A DNA stretch of 11,852 nt, from positions 1 to 11,852 of the forward strand of contig JAEZAI010000568.1 in NCBI GenBank assembly GCA_023427825.1. The letters are read 5' to 3'. The position numbers were made by a program, and so were the translations under genes. The stretch is from Actinomycetes bacterium. Its GTDB lineage: Bacteria; Actinomycetota; Acidimicrobiia; Acidimicrobiales; Microtrichaceae. Shown here piece after piece: positions 1 to 6,219 of this stretch (its first letter is position 1; every line of letters begins with the position of its first letter). Under the pieces are notes generated by a model, which worked only from the letters and a program-made list of their open reading frames with translations, was not told where the DNA came from and made no database searches.

Positions 1-97
1 TCCTCGGTGTACCGGCGCGTCGTCGGCTTCCCCGGCACTTGTTCTCTCGGCATGACTCCATCCTCATCTCAAAGGTCTGGAGCCTCCAACGAACCCA

Positions 98-1507
98 GTG
101 CGGTTCACCTACGGCTACGACCCCGCCGGACGGCTCACCAACCTGACCCTCCCCAACGGCGACACCCAACTCCGCGGACTCAACCCCAACGGCCTCCCCG
201 AAACCGTCGCCAACACCATCTCAGCAACCACCACCACCTGGACACTCGACTGGGACCCAGACGGCGACATCGACCAACTCGCCGCACTCAGCCAAGGCTC
301 CGCAACGACCGACCTCGTCTCGACCACCGGAACCCCACGAGGAGTCGCCTCCAAGGGCGCAGACCACACGGTGCTCGCCTCCGACATCCACGGCTCCAAC
401 ATCAACTCCACCGGCGCCGGCGTCCCACGAGCCAACAGCTACAACGCCTACGGCGCACCAACCGGCACCGACACCCTCAGCCCCAAACTCGGCTACCGCG
501 GCGAACTCACCCTCGGACCCCTCCTCAACCTCCGAGCCCGCGACTACCAGCCCACCACCGGCGCCTTCACCACCACCGACCCCATCAACGGAGTCCCCGG
601 CACCACCACCCTCAACAACCCCTACCACTACACCAACAACAACCCCCTCAACCTCGTCGACCCCACCGGACTCCGACCCGACGACACCACCACCGGCTGC
701 GAATCAGCCCTCATCCCCATCGTCTGCGAATACCACGACGAGATCATCACCACAGCCGCCATCGTCCTCAGCCTCGCCGTCGGCGCCATAGCCGGCCCAG
801 TGATCCTCGCCGCCTACGGCCCCATCCTCGGCGGCGCCATCTCCGGCGCCCTCGGCGGAATGGTCTTCAGCATCGCCGACCAGCTCGGCCGCACCGGCCG
901 AATCGACACCGATCGCCTGCTCTTCGACACGTCCCTCGGCGCGGTCGGTGGCGCCGCCGGCGGAGCATTGGCCGAGCTCCTGGCACCGGCAGCCAAAGCC
1001 ATGTCCTTCGGCAGAGCCCGGACACCATGGAGCTCACCAATCGCCAACGACGCCTCGGCCGCTGCGGCCCAAAGCTCCGATGACGCAGCCCGAGCAGCCA
1101 CAAGAGCGCCAGGCGGGGGTGGGCATCTGACGGACCCGAATCCGTCGCCGTACCAGGTGCATATCGATCCTCGTACGGGGCGTGGCCCGATGGGCATCGA
1201 CACGTCGGGGTACAAGGGCCCGGCGACGGCGAACGGCGGTGTGCGGAACTCGCGGGCGTTCTGGGACGACTGGGCTGAAGCGTACCCAGATACCCTGAGC
1301 CCGACGAACCAAGCGAGGGTCTCGGGGCCGCGACCGCGGTCGCCGCAGGTTGATGACCAGTGGGTCCAGCACTTCCCTGAGACCGCCGGCAATCGAGGGG
1401 AGACGCTGGTTCACCATCACCTCGACTGTGGCCCCACGGCGATTGCGCTGCCACAGTCGGTTCATGGGAACACGCCGGGTTTCGGGATCTGGCATGCAGG
1501 CTGTTGA
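98..1507 (+). CDS. RHS-family polymorphic toxin, C-terminal tip (orphan fragment) with HNH/EndoVII-like toxin domain
   Basis: This 469-aa frame is the C-terminal part of an RHS/YD-repeat toxin. Residues 1-130 hold degenerate YD repeats (FTYGYDPAGRLTNL). The RHS core end signature follows at about 131-191: LGYRGEL, LRARDYQPTTGAFTTTDP, NPYHYTNNNPLNLVDPTG. Residues 216-260 are a Gly/Ala-rich hydrophobic stretch. After a linker, residues 343-469 form a distinct domain ending in ETLVHHHLD (435-443), LPQSVHG and GIWHAGC. This resembles HNH/EndoVII-superfamily nuclease toxins of the GHH or EHHH type. RHS proteins normally exceed 1,000 residues, so most of the cage is missing. The same frame has a TGA at 53-55, the GTG at 98 has no Shine-Dalgarno sequence, and expression as drawn is doubtful. 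Codons up to about 1100 end almost always in C; later codons do not. Family call is strong, nuclease subtype moderate. Confidence 0.85.
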   Translation: MRFTYGYDPAGRLTNLTLPNGDTQLRGLNPNGLPETVANTISATTTTWTLDWDPDGDIDQLAALSQGSATTDLVSTTGTPRGVASKGADHTVLASDIHGSNINSTGAGVPRANSYNAYGAPTGTDTLSPKLGYRGELTLGPLLNLRARDYQPTTGAFTTTDPINGVPGTTTLNNPYHYTNNNPLNLVDPTGLRPDDTTTGCESALIPIVCEYHDEIITTAAIVLSLAVGAIAGPVILAAYGPILGGAISGALGGMVFSIADQLGRTGRIDTDRLLFDTSLGAVGGAAGGALAELLAPAAKAMSFGRARTPWSSPIANDASAAAAQSSDDAARAATRAPGGGGHLTDPNPSPYQVHIDPRTGRGPMGIDTSGYKGPATANGGVRNSRAFWDDWAEAYPDTLSPTNQARVSGPRPRSPQVDDQWVQHFPETAGNRGETLVHHHLDCGPTAIALPQSVHGNTPGFGIWHAGC

Positions 1508-1516
1508 GGTGACGCT

Positions 1517-2128
1517 GTGATCGAGACTCTGGAGGACCTGGTCGCTCATCTCGAGCAGGCGGCCGAAGCCGAACCTGATCTGGCCGGGGAGCTTGTGTTG
1601 CGGCCGCCGGGGTGCTCGGAGGAGGAGGTCGCCAGCGTGACGGCGCTGCTGCCGGGTCTTCCTGAGGGCTACCTGTCGCTTCTCAGGCGGTTCGCTCTTG
1701 GCGGGGTGACGATCGGCTACTTCGTGTTGTCGCCACCGATGAGCGGCAGCGACTCGATCGTCGACGCTCTGGTGTTGGCCAACGGCGAGCGGAACGCCTT
1801 CAGCGAGGAGACGGCCCGGCGCCGGCTCTTCATCGTCGCCGCCAACCAGAGCGACTGGCTGTGCGTTGCGGGCGAGGACGCTCAGCGCCCTGGGGAGGTC
1901 TGGCGCATCGACCTGGGCTATGGACCGGAGCCGCTGTTCTCCCGTGTGGCGGACAGCTTCGAGCAGCTGCTGATCGGAGCGGGCCGCCTCGACGAGATGG
2001 CGTTGGGTGGCGCTGAAGGTTGGCTACCAGTGGACGACTTCGTTGAGGACATGCAGTCGCTGGGACTCGACGACGAGCAACTGGGCAACTGGCGCTTGTT
2101 CGCCCAAGCGGCCTTCGTCAGCTCGTAG
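1517..2128 (+). CDS. SMI1/KNR4-like immunity protein
   Basis: This 203-aa acidic protein lies directly behind the RHS toxin tip and is most likely its immunity protein, which would bind and neutralise the toxin domain in the cytoplasm. The sequence shows the SMI1/KNR4 pattern: a start like PPGCSEEEVASVTALL (about 30-45), LPEGYLSLLRRFALGG (about 49-64), then alternating strands including a Trp-containing segment QSDWLCVAGED and the closing helix VADSFEQLLIGAG (about 143-155). It has no signal peptide and no membrane segment. The start is GTG at 1517, nine bases after the toxin stop, with GAGGTGA at 1506-1512 acting as ribosome binding site and overlapping that stop codon, so the pair looks translationally coupled. 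The tight coupling and the frequent use of this superfamily as polymorphic-toxin immunity proteins support the role. Specific neutralisation of this toxin is inference. Confidence 0.8.
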   Translation: MIETLEDLVAHLEQAAEAEPDLAGELVLRPPGCSEEEVASVTALLPGLPEGYLSLLRRFALGGVTIGYFVLSPPMSGSDSIVDALVLANGERNAFSEETARRRLFIVAANQSDWLCVAGEDAQRPGEVWRIDLGYGPEPLFSRVADSFEQLLIGAGRLDEMALGGAEGWLPVDDFVEDMQSLGLDDEQLGNWRLFAQAAFVSS

Positions 2129-2199
2129 CAGCCGCCGTCCTGCGTCTCAGATGGCTTTGCCGCCGCTGATGACCGCGCGGACGCGGGGTTTGGTGAGGG

Positions 2200-2225
2200 T
2201 GGAGTTGCCACGAGTTGATGGACAC
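2200..2225 (+). repeat. IS3 element left terminal inverted repeat
   Basis: TGGAGTTGCCACGA at 2200-2213 and TGGACAC at 2219-2225 match the reverse complement of the right end; the five bases between differ at four positions. It marks the outer boundary of the insertion sequence and is the expected transposase binding and cleavage site. Confidence 0.8.
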
Positions 2226-2262
2226 CTGATTCTGGGGAGGACCCCAGAGGAGGGAGGCCCGG

Positions 2263-2532
2263 ATGGGTCGTCCAGCGAAGTACCCGACCGAGTTCCGTCG
2301 GGAGGCCGTTGAGCTCGTTCGTAGCTCGGGACGACCGGTTGCGGAGGTGGCCCGGTCGCTCGATATCGCCGAGGACCGAGAGGCCCGCGAACGCGACGCT
2401 GCGCCCGACGCGTTGAGCGAGTCCGAACGCGAGGAGCTGAAGCGTCTTCGCAAGGAGAACGCCCAGCAGCGCCTGGACATGGAGATCCTGCGGAAGGCCG
2501 CAGCGTTTTTCGCCAGGGAGACGAACCGGTGA
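2263..2532 (+). CDS. IS3-family transposase OrfA (shortened HTH)
   Basis: This 89-aa protein is the DNA-binding OrfA of the IS3 element. It starts MGRPAKYPTEFRREAVELV, continues into the first HTH helices (PVAEVARSLDIAE, 25-37), and ends in a leucine-zipper-like helix (ELKRLRKENAQQRLDMEILR, 58-77) followed by KAAAFFARETNR. Relatives normally have a recognition-helix stretch of the type 'STLxNWVK' after 'DIAE'. Here the sequence runs straight from DIAE into DREARERD, so about eight to ten codons seem to be missing in frame. OrfA proteins are usually 95-105 aa. AGGAGGGAGG at 2249-2258 serves as ribosome binding site. The stop overlaps the orfB start. DNA binding, and so transposition, may be impaired. 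Confidence 0.85.
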   Translation: MGRPAKYPTEFRREAVELVRSSGRPVAEVARSLDIAEDREARERDAAPDALSESEREELKRLRKENAQQRLDMEILRKAAAFFARETNR

Positions 2533-3401
2533 CCGGCTTCCGGTTCGTCGACGAGCACCAAGCCGAGTACCGCATCGCTGATCTGTGCCGTGTCGCCGGG
2601 GTGTCCCGGTCGGGCTTCTACGCCTGGTCGACCCGCGAGCCGTCACCTCGAGCGGTCGCGAACGCCGAGCTGCTCACCGAGATCCGTGCGATCCACACGA
2701 CGTCTCGCGGAACCTACGGGGCGCCACGCGTGTGCGGGCAACTGCGCCGCAACGGCATCCACGTGTCGCGGCATCGTGTCGCTCGCCTCATGGCAGCCAA
2801 CGGGCTCGTCGGCGTGCACGGTCGACGCCGCTGGCGGCGCGGCACCCACCCCGAGATGGTCACCTCGCAGGACCTGCTGCAACGCGACTTCACCGCCCCA
2901 GCCTCCGATCTGCGCTGGGTCGCCGACATCAGCGAGTTCCGCTGCTGCGACGGCAAGCTCTACCTCGCCGGCATCATGGACCTCCACGACAAGACCGTCG
3001 TCGGCTGGTCGATGAGCGAACGCCAGACCACCGACCTCGTCGTCGCCGCACTCGTCATGGCCCTCGGCCGACGTGAACCGTCCGACGAGCTGCTGCACCA
3101 CGCCGATCACGGCTGCCAATACACCTCGGTCGAGTTCACCAACCGGCTCGCGGACTGGGGACTCCGAGCGAGCCACGGATCCGTCGGCGACTGCTTCGAC
3201 AACGCCGCGATGGAATCGTTCTGGGCGACGCTCAAGCGGGAGATCCGCCACCTCCACGGAGCGTGGGAGGACCTCACCCGATCCCAGCTACGCACGATCC
3301 TCTTCGACTACATCGAGGTCTTCTACAACCGCTCACGTCACCAGCAGCGCCTCGGAGACCGCACCCCCGCCGAGACCTACGCTGCGACCCGAGCAGCCTG
3401 A
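2529..3401 (+). CDS. IS3-family transposase OrfB (DDE integrase, rve fold)
   Basis: This 290-aa protein is the catalytic subunit that cuts and joins the element ends. It has the usual N-terminal HTH_21-like region (SRGTYGAPRVCGQLRRNG, 59-76) and an RNase H-like core. The DDE triad is visible at D133 (WVADISEF), D193 (HHADHGCQYTS) and E229 (DNAAMESFWATLK), with the YNRSRHQQRLGDRTPAE tail typical of the family. Length is normal. The frame is -1 relative to orfA, and the GTG start at 2529 overlaps the orfA TGA (GTGA). It could therefore be made by translational coupling or by a -1 frameshift, for instance on the T5 run at 2506-2510. OrfB appears intact even though OrfA is shortened. Confidence 0.95.
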   Translation: MTGFRFVDEHQAEYRIADLCRVAGVSRSGFYAWSTREPSPRAVANAELLTEIRAIHTTSRGTYGAPRVCGQLRRNGIHVSRHRVARLMAANGLVGVHGRRRWRRGTHPEMVTSQDLLQRDFTAPASDLRWVADISEFRCCDGKLYLAGIMDLHDKTVVGWSMSERQTTDLVVAALVMALGRREPSDELLHHADHGCQYTSVEFTNRLADWGLRASHGSVGDCFDNAAMESFWATLKREIRHLHGAWEDLTRSQLRTILFDYIEVFYNRSRHQQRLGDRTPAETYAATRAA

Positions 3402-3416
3402 TCTGTCACAACCTAC

Positions 3417-3442
3417 GTGTCCACGAGATCGTGGCAACTCCA
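3417..3442 (-). repeat. IS3 element right terminal inverted repeat
   Basis: On the minus strand this reads TGGAGTTGCCACGA, a five-base spacer, then TGGACAC, mirroring 2200-2225. It begins 16 bp after the orfB stop codon, which is the usual compact layout for IS3-family elements. Confidence 0.8.
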
Positions 3443-3629
3443 GGGAGGGCGTCGAGGACGTTGAGGAGGCTGGCGCGGTCGTCGCCGGCGAGTTCGTGGG
3501 CTTGGGCGAGGTGATCGGTGAGGCCGGGGTCGTCGACGTGGAGGGGTCGTCGGGGGGTGTCGTCGACGGTGAGGTAGCCGAGGGAGACGTTGAAGATGGT
3601 CGACCCTGGGTTTCGTGGAGTCGGGTTAC

Positions 3630-3721
3630 TGGATTCTGTGGTTGCTGTCCTCTAGGAGGACACCATGGGACGATGTGGATACCCGGCCGAGTTCCGGCGA
3701 CGAGCGTTGCAGATGAGCTGA
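3630..3721 (+). mobile_element. Left-end remnant of a second IS3-type element with truncated orfA
   Basis: From TGGATTCTGTGGTTGC at 3630 the sequence looks like an IS3-type left end. It is followed by AGGAGGA (3654-3660) and an ATG at 3665 that encodes MGRCGYPAEFRRRALQMS before a TGA at 3719-3721. This matches the first residues of IS3 OrfA proteins (compare MGRPAKYPTEFRREA in the intact copy), but the amino acids and DNA differ, so it is a different element. No orfB, no rest of orfA and no matching right terminal repeat are present nearby. TGTCCTC and GAGGACA around a TAG centre (3647-3663) form a 7-bp inverted repeat just before the start codon. Confidence 0.6.
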
Positions 3722-3807
3722 GCATCGTCCCCTCCGGCATCAGCTGATCCGCCGTCAGAGGTGGTGGCGGCGGTCATGCGGCGTCAGCGGTTGCGAGCCG
3801 TGGTCGC

Positions 3808-3822
3808 CTTCACGACGTGAAG
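3808..3822. promoter_or_regulatory. 15-bp perfect palindrome upstream of the nuclease-like gene
   Basis: CTTCACG-A-CGTGAAG is a palindrome with two 7-bp arms around one central base. It lies 60-150 bp before the candidate starts of the nuclease-like gene, in a stretch (3722-3881) where I see no gene. It could be a dimeric repressor site. No clear -10/-35 pair was identified with it. Confidence 0.35.
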
Positions 3823-3914
3823 CTCCTGTCGGTCATAGCGAACGGCACGTTCCCGCCGAACCGGCTTGCCCGACTGCGATTGTGCGCGACGCGTTCGCAG
3901 CCACAGTCATCGGC

Positions 3915-4841
3915 ATGAGCGAGCCGTCACCCCGTCCAGGCTCTGGGTCTTTACCCATGTCCAAGGCCGCTGTGGCTCAGCGGGTGGATTCGGAACAAGA
4001 TGGCGGTGTGGAGCTGAGTCAGGACCTGCTTGCACGCGCCCCAGAGGCATTCGCTTCAGAGGCAGCACTCATGTGGCCGCTCGCGGCCGGCGCGTCAGCA
4101 CTCGGGCCGGCCGACGGCCGAGACGCCGCTGAACGGATCTCGTTCTTCGAGGTCGCCGCTGCCGAGGGCGTGCCCGACATGTTGATCGTCGAGTTCGACC
4201 AGGACGCAATCCAGCGCCGCGTTGCAGCGGGCCTCGACGCTGTCGTCGCAACCACTACGGCCCGGGCCCTATGGGCGCTCACGGATCGAGCGCTCACTGT
4301 CGACGAACTTGCTGAGATTCTCACGATGACTCCTGCGCACGTGCGACGGGGCATCCTCCCCCAGTTGGCCGACGCTGGCCTCGCCGACCGCGATGTCGAC
4401 GGGCGCTGGGCTGGGGCAGACGGTGTGGCGCCGCTGGTCCGCTCGGTCGTGGCCGTCGAAGCGAAGCTGAGCGACTGGCGAGGTGGTTTCAAGCAGGCGC
4501 GCCGCTACACCCGATTCGCGAACCAGACCTACATGGCGCTCGACGCCCGACGTGCACGGCCCGCTCGGCGCTACGCCGGCCACATGGCTGAAGCGGGCGT
4601 GGGTCTTGCGACCGTCGATGCTTCCGACGGCCGTGTTCACGTCCACCGCAGAGCCCGCTGGCGGAAGCCGGCGGTGCGATGGGAGTTCTTCCTCATCGGC
4701 GAACGCGTGTGGGAACGAACCCTGGCCGGCACACGAAGCGGGCCCACGTTCGACGTGTTCGGCCGTCGGCCAGACCCGACCCCCGACACCGCAGACACCT
4801 CGACGTGTGTCGTGGCAGGTCACGAGTTCGCCGCTATGTGA
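3915..4841 (+). CDS. Predicted RecB-like PD-(D/E)xK nuclease-fold protein with inserted winged helix
   Basis: No gene name is recognised. From the ATG at 3915 the product has 308 aa; a GTG at 3882 would add 11 residues and ATG 3957 would remove 14. Numbering from the GTG at 3882, the sequence shows FFEVAAAEGVPDMLIVEFD (88-106, candidate 'PD' acidic residue D99), a winged-helix segment LTVDELAEILTMTPAHVRRG (about 138-157) with DAGLADRD as wing, then VVAVEAKLSDWRGGFKQARRY (189-209). The last block gives the ExK pair E193/K195 and a QxxxY motif (Q205-Y209) as in RecB-type nucleases. A C-terminal region (ARWRKPAVRWEFFLIGERVW, about 258-277) follows. The arrangement suggests a nuclease fold whose D and ExK strands are separated by the winged helix. 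It may cleave DNA or only bind it. Its 3' end overlaps the convergent barrel gene by 8 bp. The fold call is moderately sure, the function unknown. Confidence 0.75.
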   Translation: MSEPSPRPGSGSLPMSKAAVAQRVDSEQDGGVELSQDLLARAPEAFASEAALMWPLAAGASALGPADGRDAAERISFFEVAAAEGVPDMLIVEFDQDAIQRRVAAGLDAVVATTTARALWALTDRALTVDELAEILTMTPAHVRRGILPQLADAGLADRDVDGRWAGADGVAPLVRSVVAVEAKLSDWRGGFKQARRYTRFANQTYMALDARRARPARRYAGHMAEAGVGLATVDASDGRVHVHRRARWRKPAVRWEFFLIGERVWERTLAGTRSGPTFDVFGRRPDPTPDTADTSTCVVAGHEFAAM

Positions 4842-6204
4842 GCACCGACGACCAGGTGTCGAGGTGGTGCGGGACATCGTCACCCGTCGGTTTCACCGGG
4901 GCGGGCAGCGCGGCGATGAGATGACGAGCCGCTCGAACCGTCCTGCGGGCGTTCCGCCGGGAATCACCGGGGGCGACCGCCGCGGTGAGCGCCGCTGCAG
5001 AGTGCACGTAGTGGTAGCCGACAAGGTTGAGCTTCCAGTTCGGCGGCGGGTTCAGGTCGGGTTGCAGCGCCGTACAGAAGGTGCACCCACACGAGGTGTA
5101 GTTCGACTGTCCGACGAGCTGTGCGTGCGTCGGCTGCTCGATCGTGTGGATGAACGGTGTCGAGAAGTAGCGCTTCTTCGGGACCGCCTTCGGTTGGCCA
5201 GGAGGCGATTTGATGATGCGGACGGCGCCAAAGTGGCGGTCCGAGATCGAGGTCGCCGTGCCGAACCCGTTCGCTCCGAGAGCGAGCGCCACCCATCCCG
5301 TCAGATCGCTGTTGGGGAGCACCAGCACCTTGTCCTCATCGGCGCACACGGCGACCAGTTCCTTGTATCCGTCGAGGACCTGGCGATCGTTCAGCTGCCC
5401 GTAGGTGGGTTCAACGATGGGCCAGTGGACCCGGACGAACCAGTTTGGCTCGTGGCTGTCGACGATCTCCTCGAGGAGCTGGTCCCGGAGTGCGCTCGTC
5501 GTCAGCCACTGGCGGGCGACGGTGATGTTGACGAACATCGGGGCGTCACCGACGATCGATCGGGCGAGTGCCACGTGGTCCATCGTTGCCTTCAGCGACG
5601 CGGCTGCCGTCGCAGCGTCGAGCGTTCCGGTAGGCGTCAACAAGACCGTGGCACCACAGCGAACCTGTTCAGCGAGGCGGCGTGTCGTCCAAGCAGCGTC
5701 GGGCGTCGATGGAAGCGGCAGCACCAGGTGCGGCCAGTGTTTCATTGCCGTGTCGCTGACGTCGTTGAAGTGCTCCTTGTGAAGGTGGACCTCCGGGTCG
5801 ATGAACCTGATCGCTGTGTTCGGGAACTTCGAGACGAACGACCGCACCGACCCCCCTCCCTGTCGGCAAGGAACGATCAGTCCGACCCCGCACCGACCCG
5901 CGGCCTGGGCGCGTGATTCACCGACGACACGGTTGAGCCCGTTCGCGTATTGGTGACTCTTGTGCACGAAGATCGTCTTGAGATCGCCTGAGAGGAACGC
6001 GGCGAGCTCGGCGCTGCTTCGCGCGTTCGCTTCGAGCGCCTCGAAGTCCGGGTCGCCGGTGGGATGCTCCGGCACATCCAGTGACCGTGTCGTGTCACCA
6101 GAGAAATCCGCGTCGGTTCCTTCCGGCGTGTCGTCGACGTCGTCGAGATCGGCGCCGCCGTCTACCTCATGGCGGTCGGGCGCTGCGTCATCGTCGGTTG
6201 TCAT
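4834..6204 (-). CDS. Unknown protein: acidic N-tail plus TIM-barrel-like domain with TGT-like CxCxxC...H motif
   Basis: This 456-aa soluble protein is second in an operon behind a kinase gene; its ATG at 6204 follows the kinase stop by 15 bp, with GAGAGGA as ribosome binding site. Residues 1-50 are acidic and disordered-looking (DDVDDTPEGTDADFSGDTTR). Residues 75-330 alternate strands and helices as in a beta/alpha barrel: VGLIVPC, AIRFIDPEVHL, HLVLPLP, ATVLLTPTGT, MFVNITVAR, NWFVRVHWPI, KVLVLPNSD, then GANGFGTATS. At 372-377 a CGCTFC motif is followed by H398 and H401. That spacing resembles the zinc site (CxCxxC, then His about 25 residues later) at the end of the tRNA-guanine transglycosylase barrel. 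The TGT nucleophile Asp (in 'FDC') would align with FGT here, so ordinary base exchange is unlikely. Barrel fold: fair confidence. TGT kinship: tentative. Confidence 0.8.
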   Translation of the reverse strand: MTTDDDAAPDRHEVDGGADLDDVDDTPEGTDADFSGDTTRSLDVPEHPTGDPDFEALEANARSSAELAAFLSGDLKTIFVHKSHQYANGLNRVVGESRAQAAGRCGVGLIVPCRQGGGSVRSFVSKFPNTAIRFIDPEVHLHKEHFNDVSDTAMKHWPHLVLPLPSTPDAAWTTRRLAEQVRCGATVLLTPTGTLDAATAAASLKATMDHVALARSIVGDAPMFVNITVARQWLTTSALRDQLLEEIVDSHEPNWFVRVHWPIVEPTYGQLNDRQVLDGYKELVAVCADEDKVLVLPNSDLTGWVALALGANGFGTATSISDRHFGAVRIIKSPPGQPKAVPKKRYFSTPFIHTIEQPTHAQLVGQSNYTSCGCTFCTALQPDLNPPPNWKLNLVGYHYVHSAAALTAAVAPGDSRRNARRTVRAARHLIAALPAPVKPTGDDVPHHLDTWSSVLT

Positions 6205-6219
6205 CGGGTTCCTCTCCCG

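Larger units (their letters stand above)
2200..3442 (+). mobile_element. IS3-family insertion sequence, complete (1243 bp)
   Basis: The element carries orfA and orfB of an IS3-family transposase between imperfect terminal inverted repeats. The left end (2200-2225) and the reverse complement of the right end (3417-3442) share TGGAGTTGCCACGA, then five mostly differing bases, then TGGACAC, giving 22 matches in 26. The ends follow the TG...CA rule of the family. Immediately outside are GGG at 2197-2199 and GGG at 3443-3445, which fits a 3-bp target duplication. Both flanks are G-rich, so that match is weak on its own. Its length of 1.24 kb is normal for IS3. It sits antisense inside a regulator-like gene and directly downstream of the RHS toxin-immunity pair. 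Confidence 0.88.
2147..3628 (-). pseudogene. Regulator-like gene (possible XRE-type, C-terminal half), split by an IS3 element
   Basis: Two minus-strand pieces flank the insertion sequence and read as parts of one protein. The right piece (about 3443-3628) reads PGSTIFNVSLGYLTVDDT, PRRPLHVDDPGL, then ELAGDDRASLLNVLDAL. The left piece (2147-2199) reads LTKPRVRAVISGGKAI and stops at TGA 2149-2147. This resembles the region after the DNA-binding domain of XRE-type regulators (a 'FNVSxxYL' segment, then a helix ending 'LLNVLDALLxK'). That resemblance comes from memory of the family, and the HTH itself is absent. If the flanks are joined with a 3-bp target duplication, the frame is off by one base, so the host gene may already have been broken or changed later. 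The 5' side ends at the left edge of another IS3-like remnant near 3630. It is not expected to give a functional protein. Confidence 0.45.

Noticed and set aside
7..1083. Plus-strand frame of 358 codons over the RHS region
   Set aside because: It is composed almost only of Arg, Pro, His and Gln, the +1 shadow of C-ending codons; the RHS frame is clearly the coding one.
4483..5916. Long plus-strand open frame (477 codons) opposite the barrel gene
   Set aside because: It is Arg-rich, has no domain features and is antisense to the minus-strand protein, whose strands, motifs and operon layout are coherent. It is a shadow of GC3-biased coding DNA.
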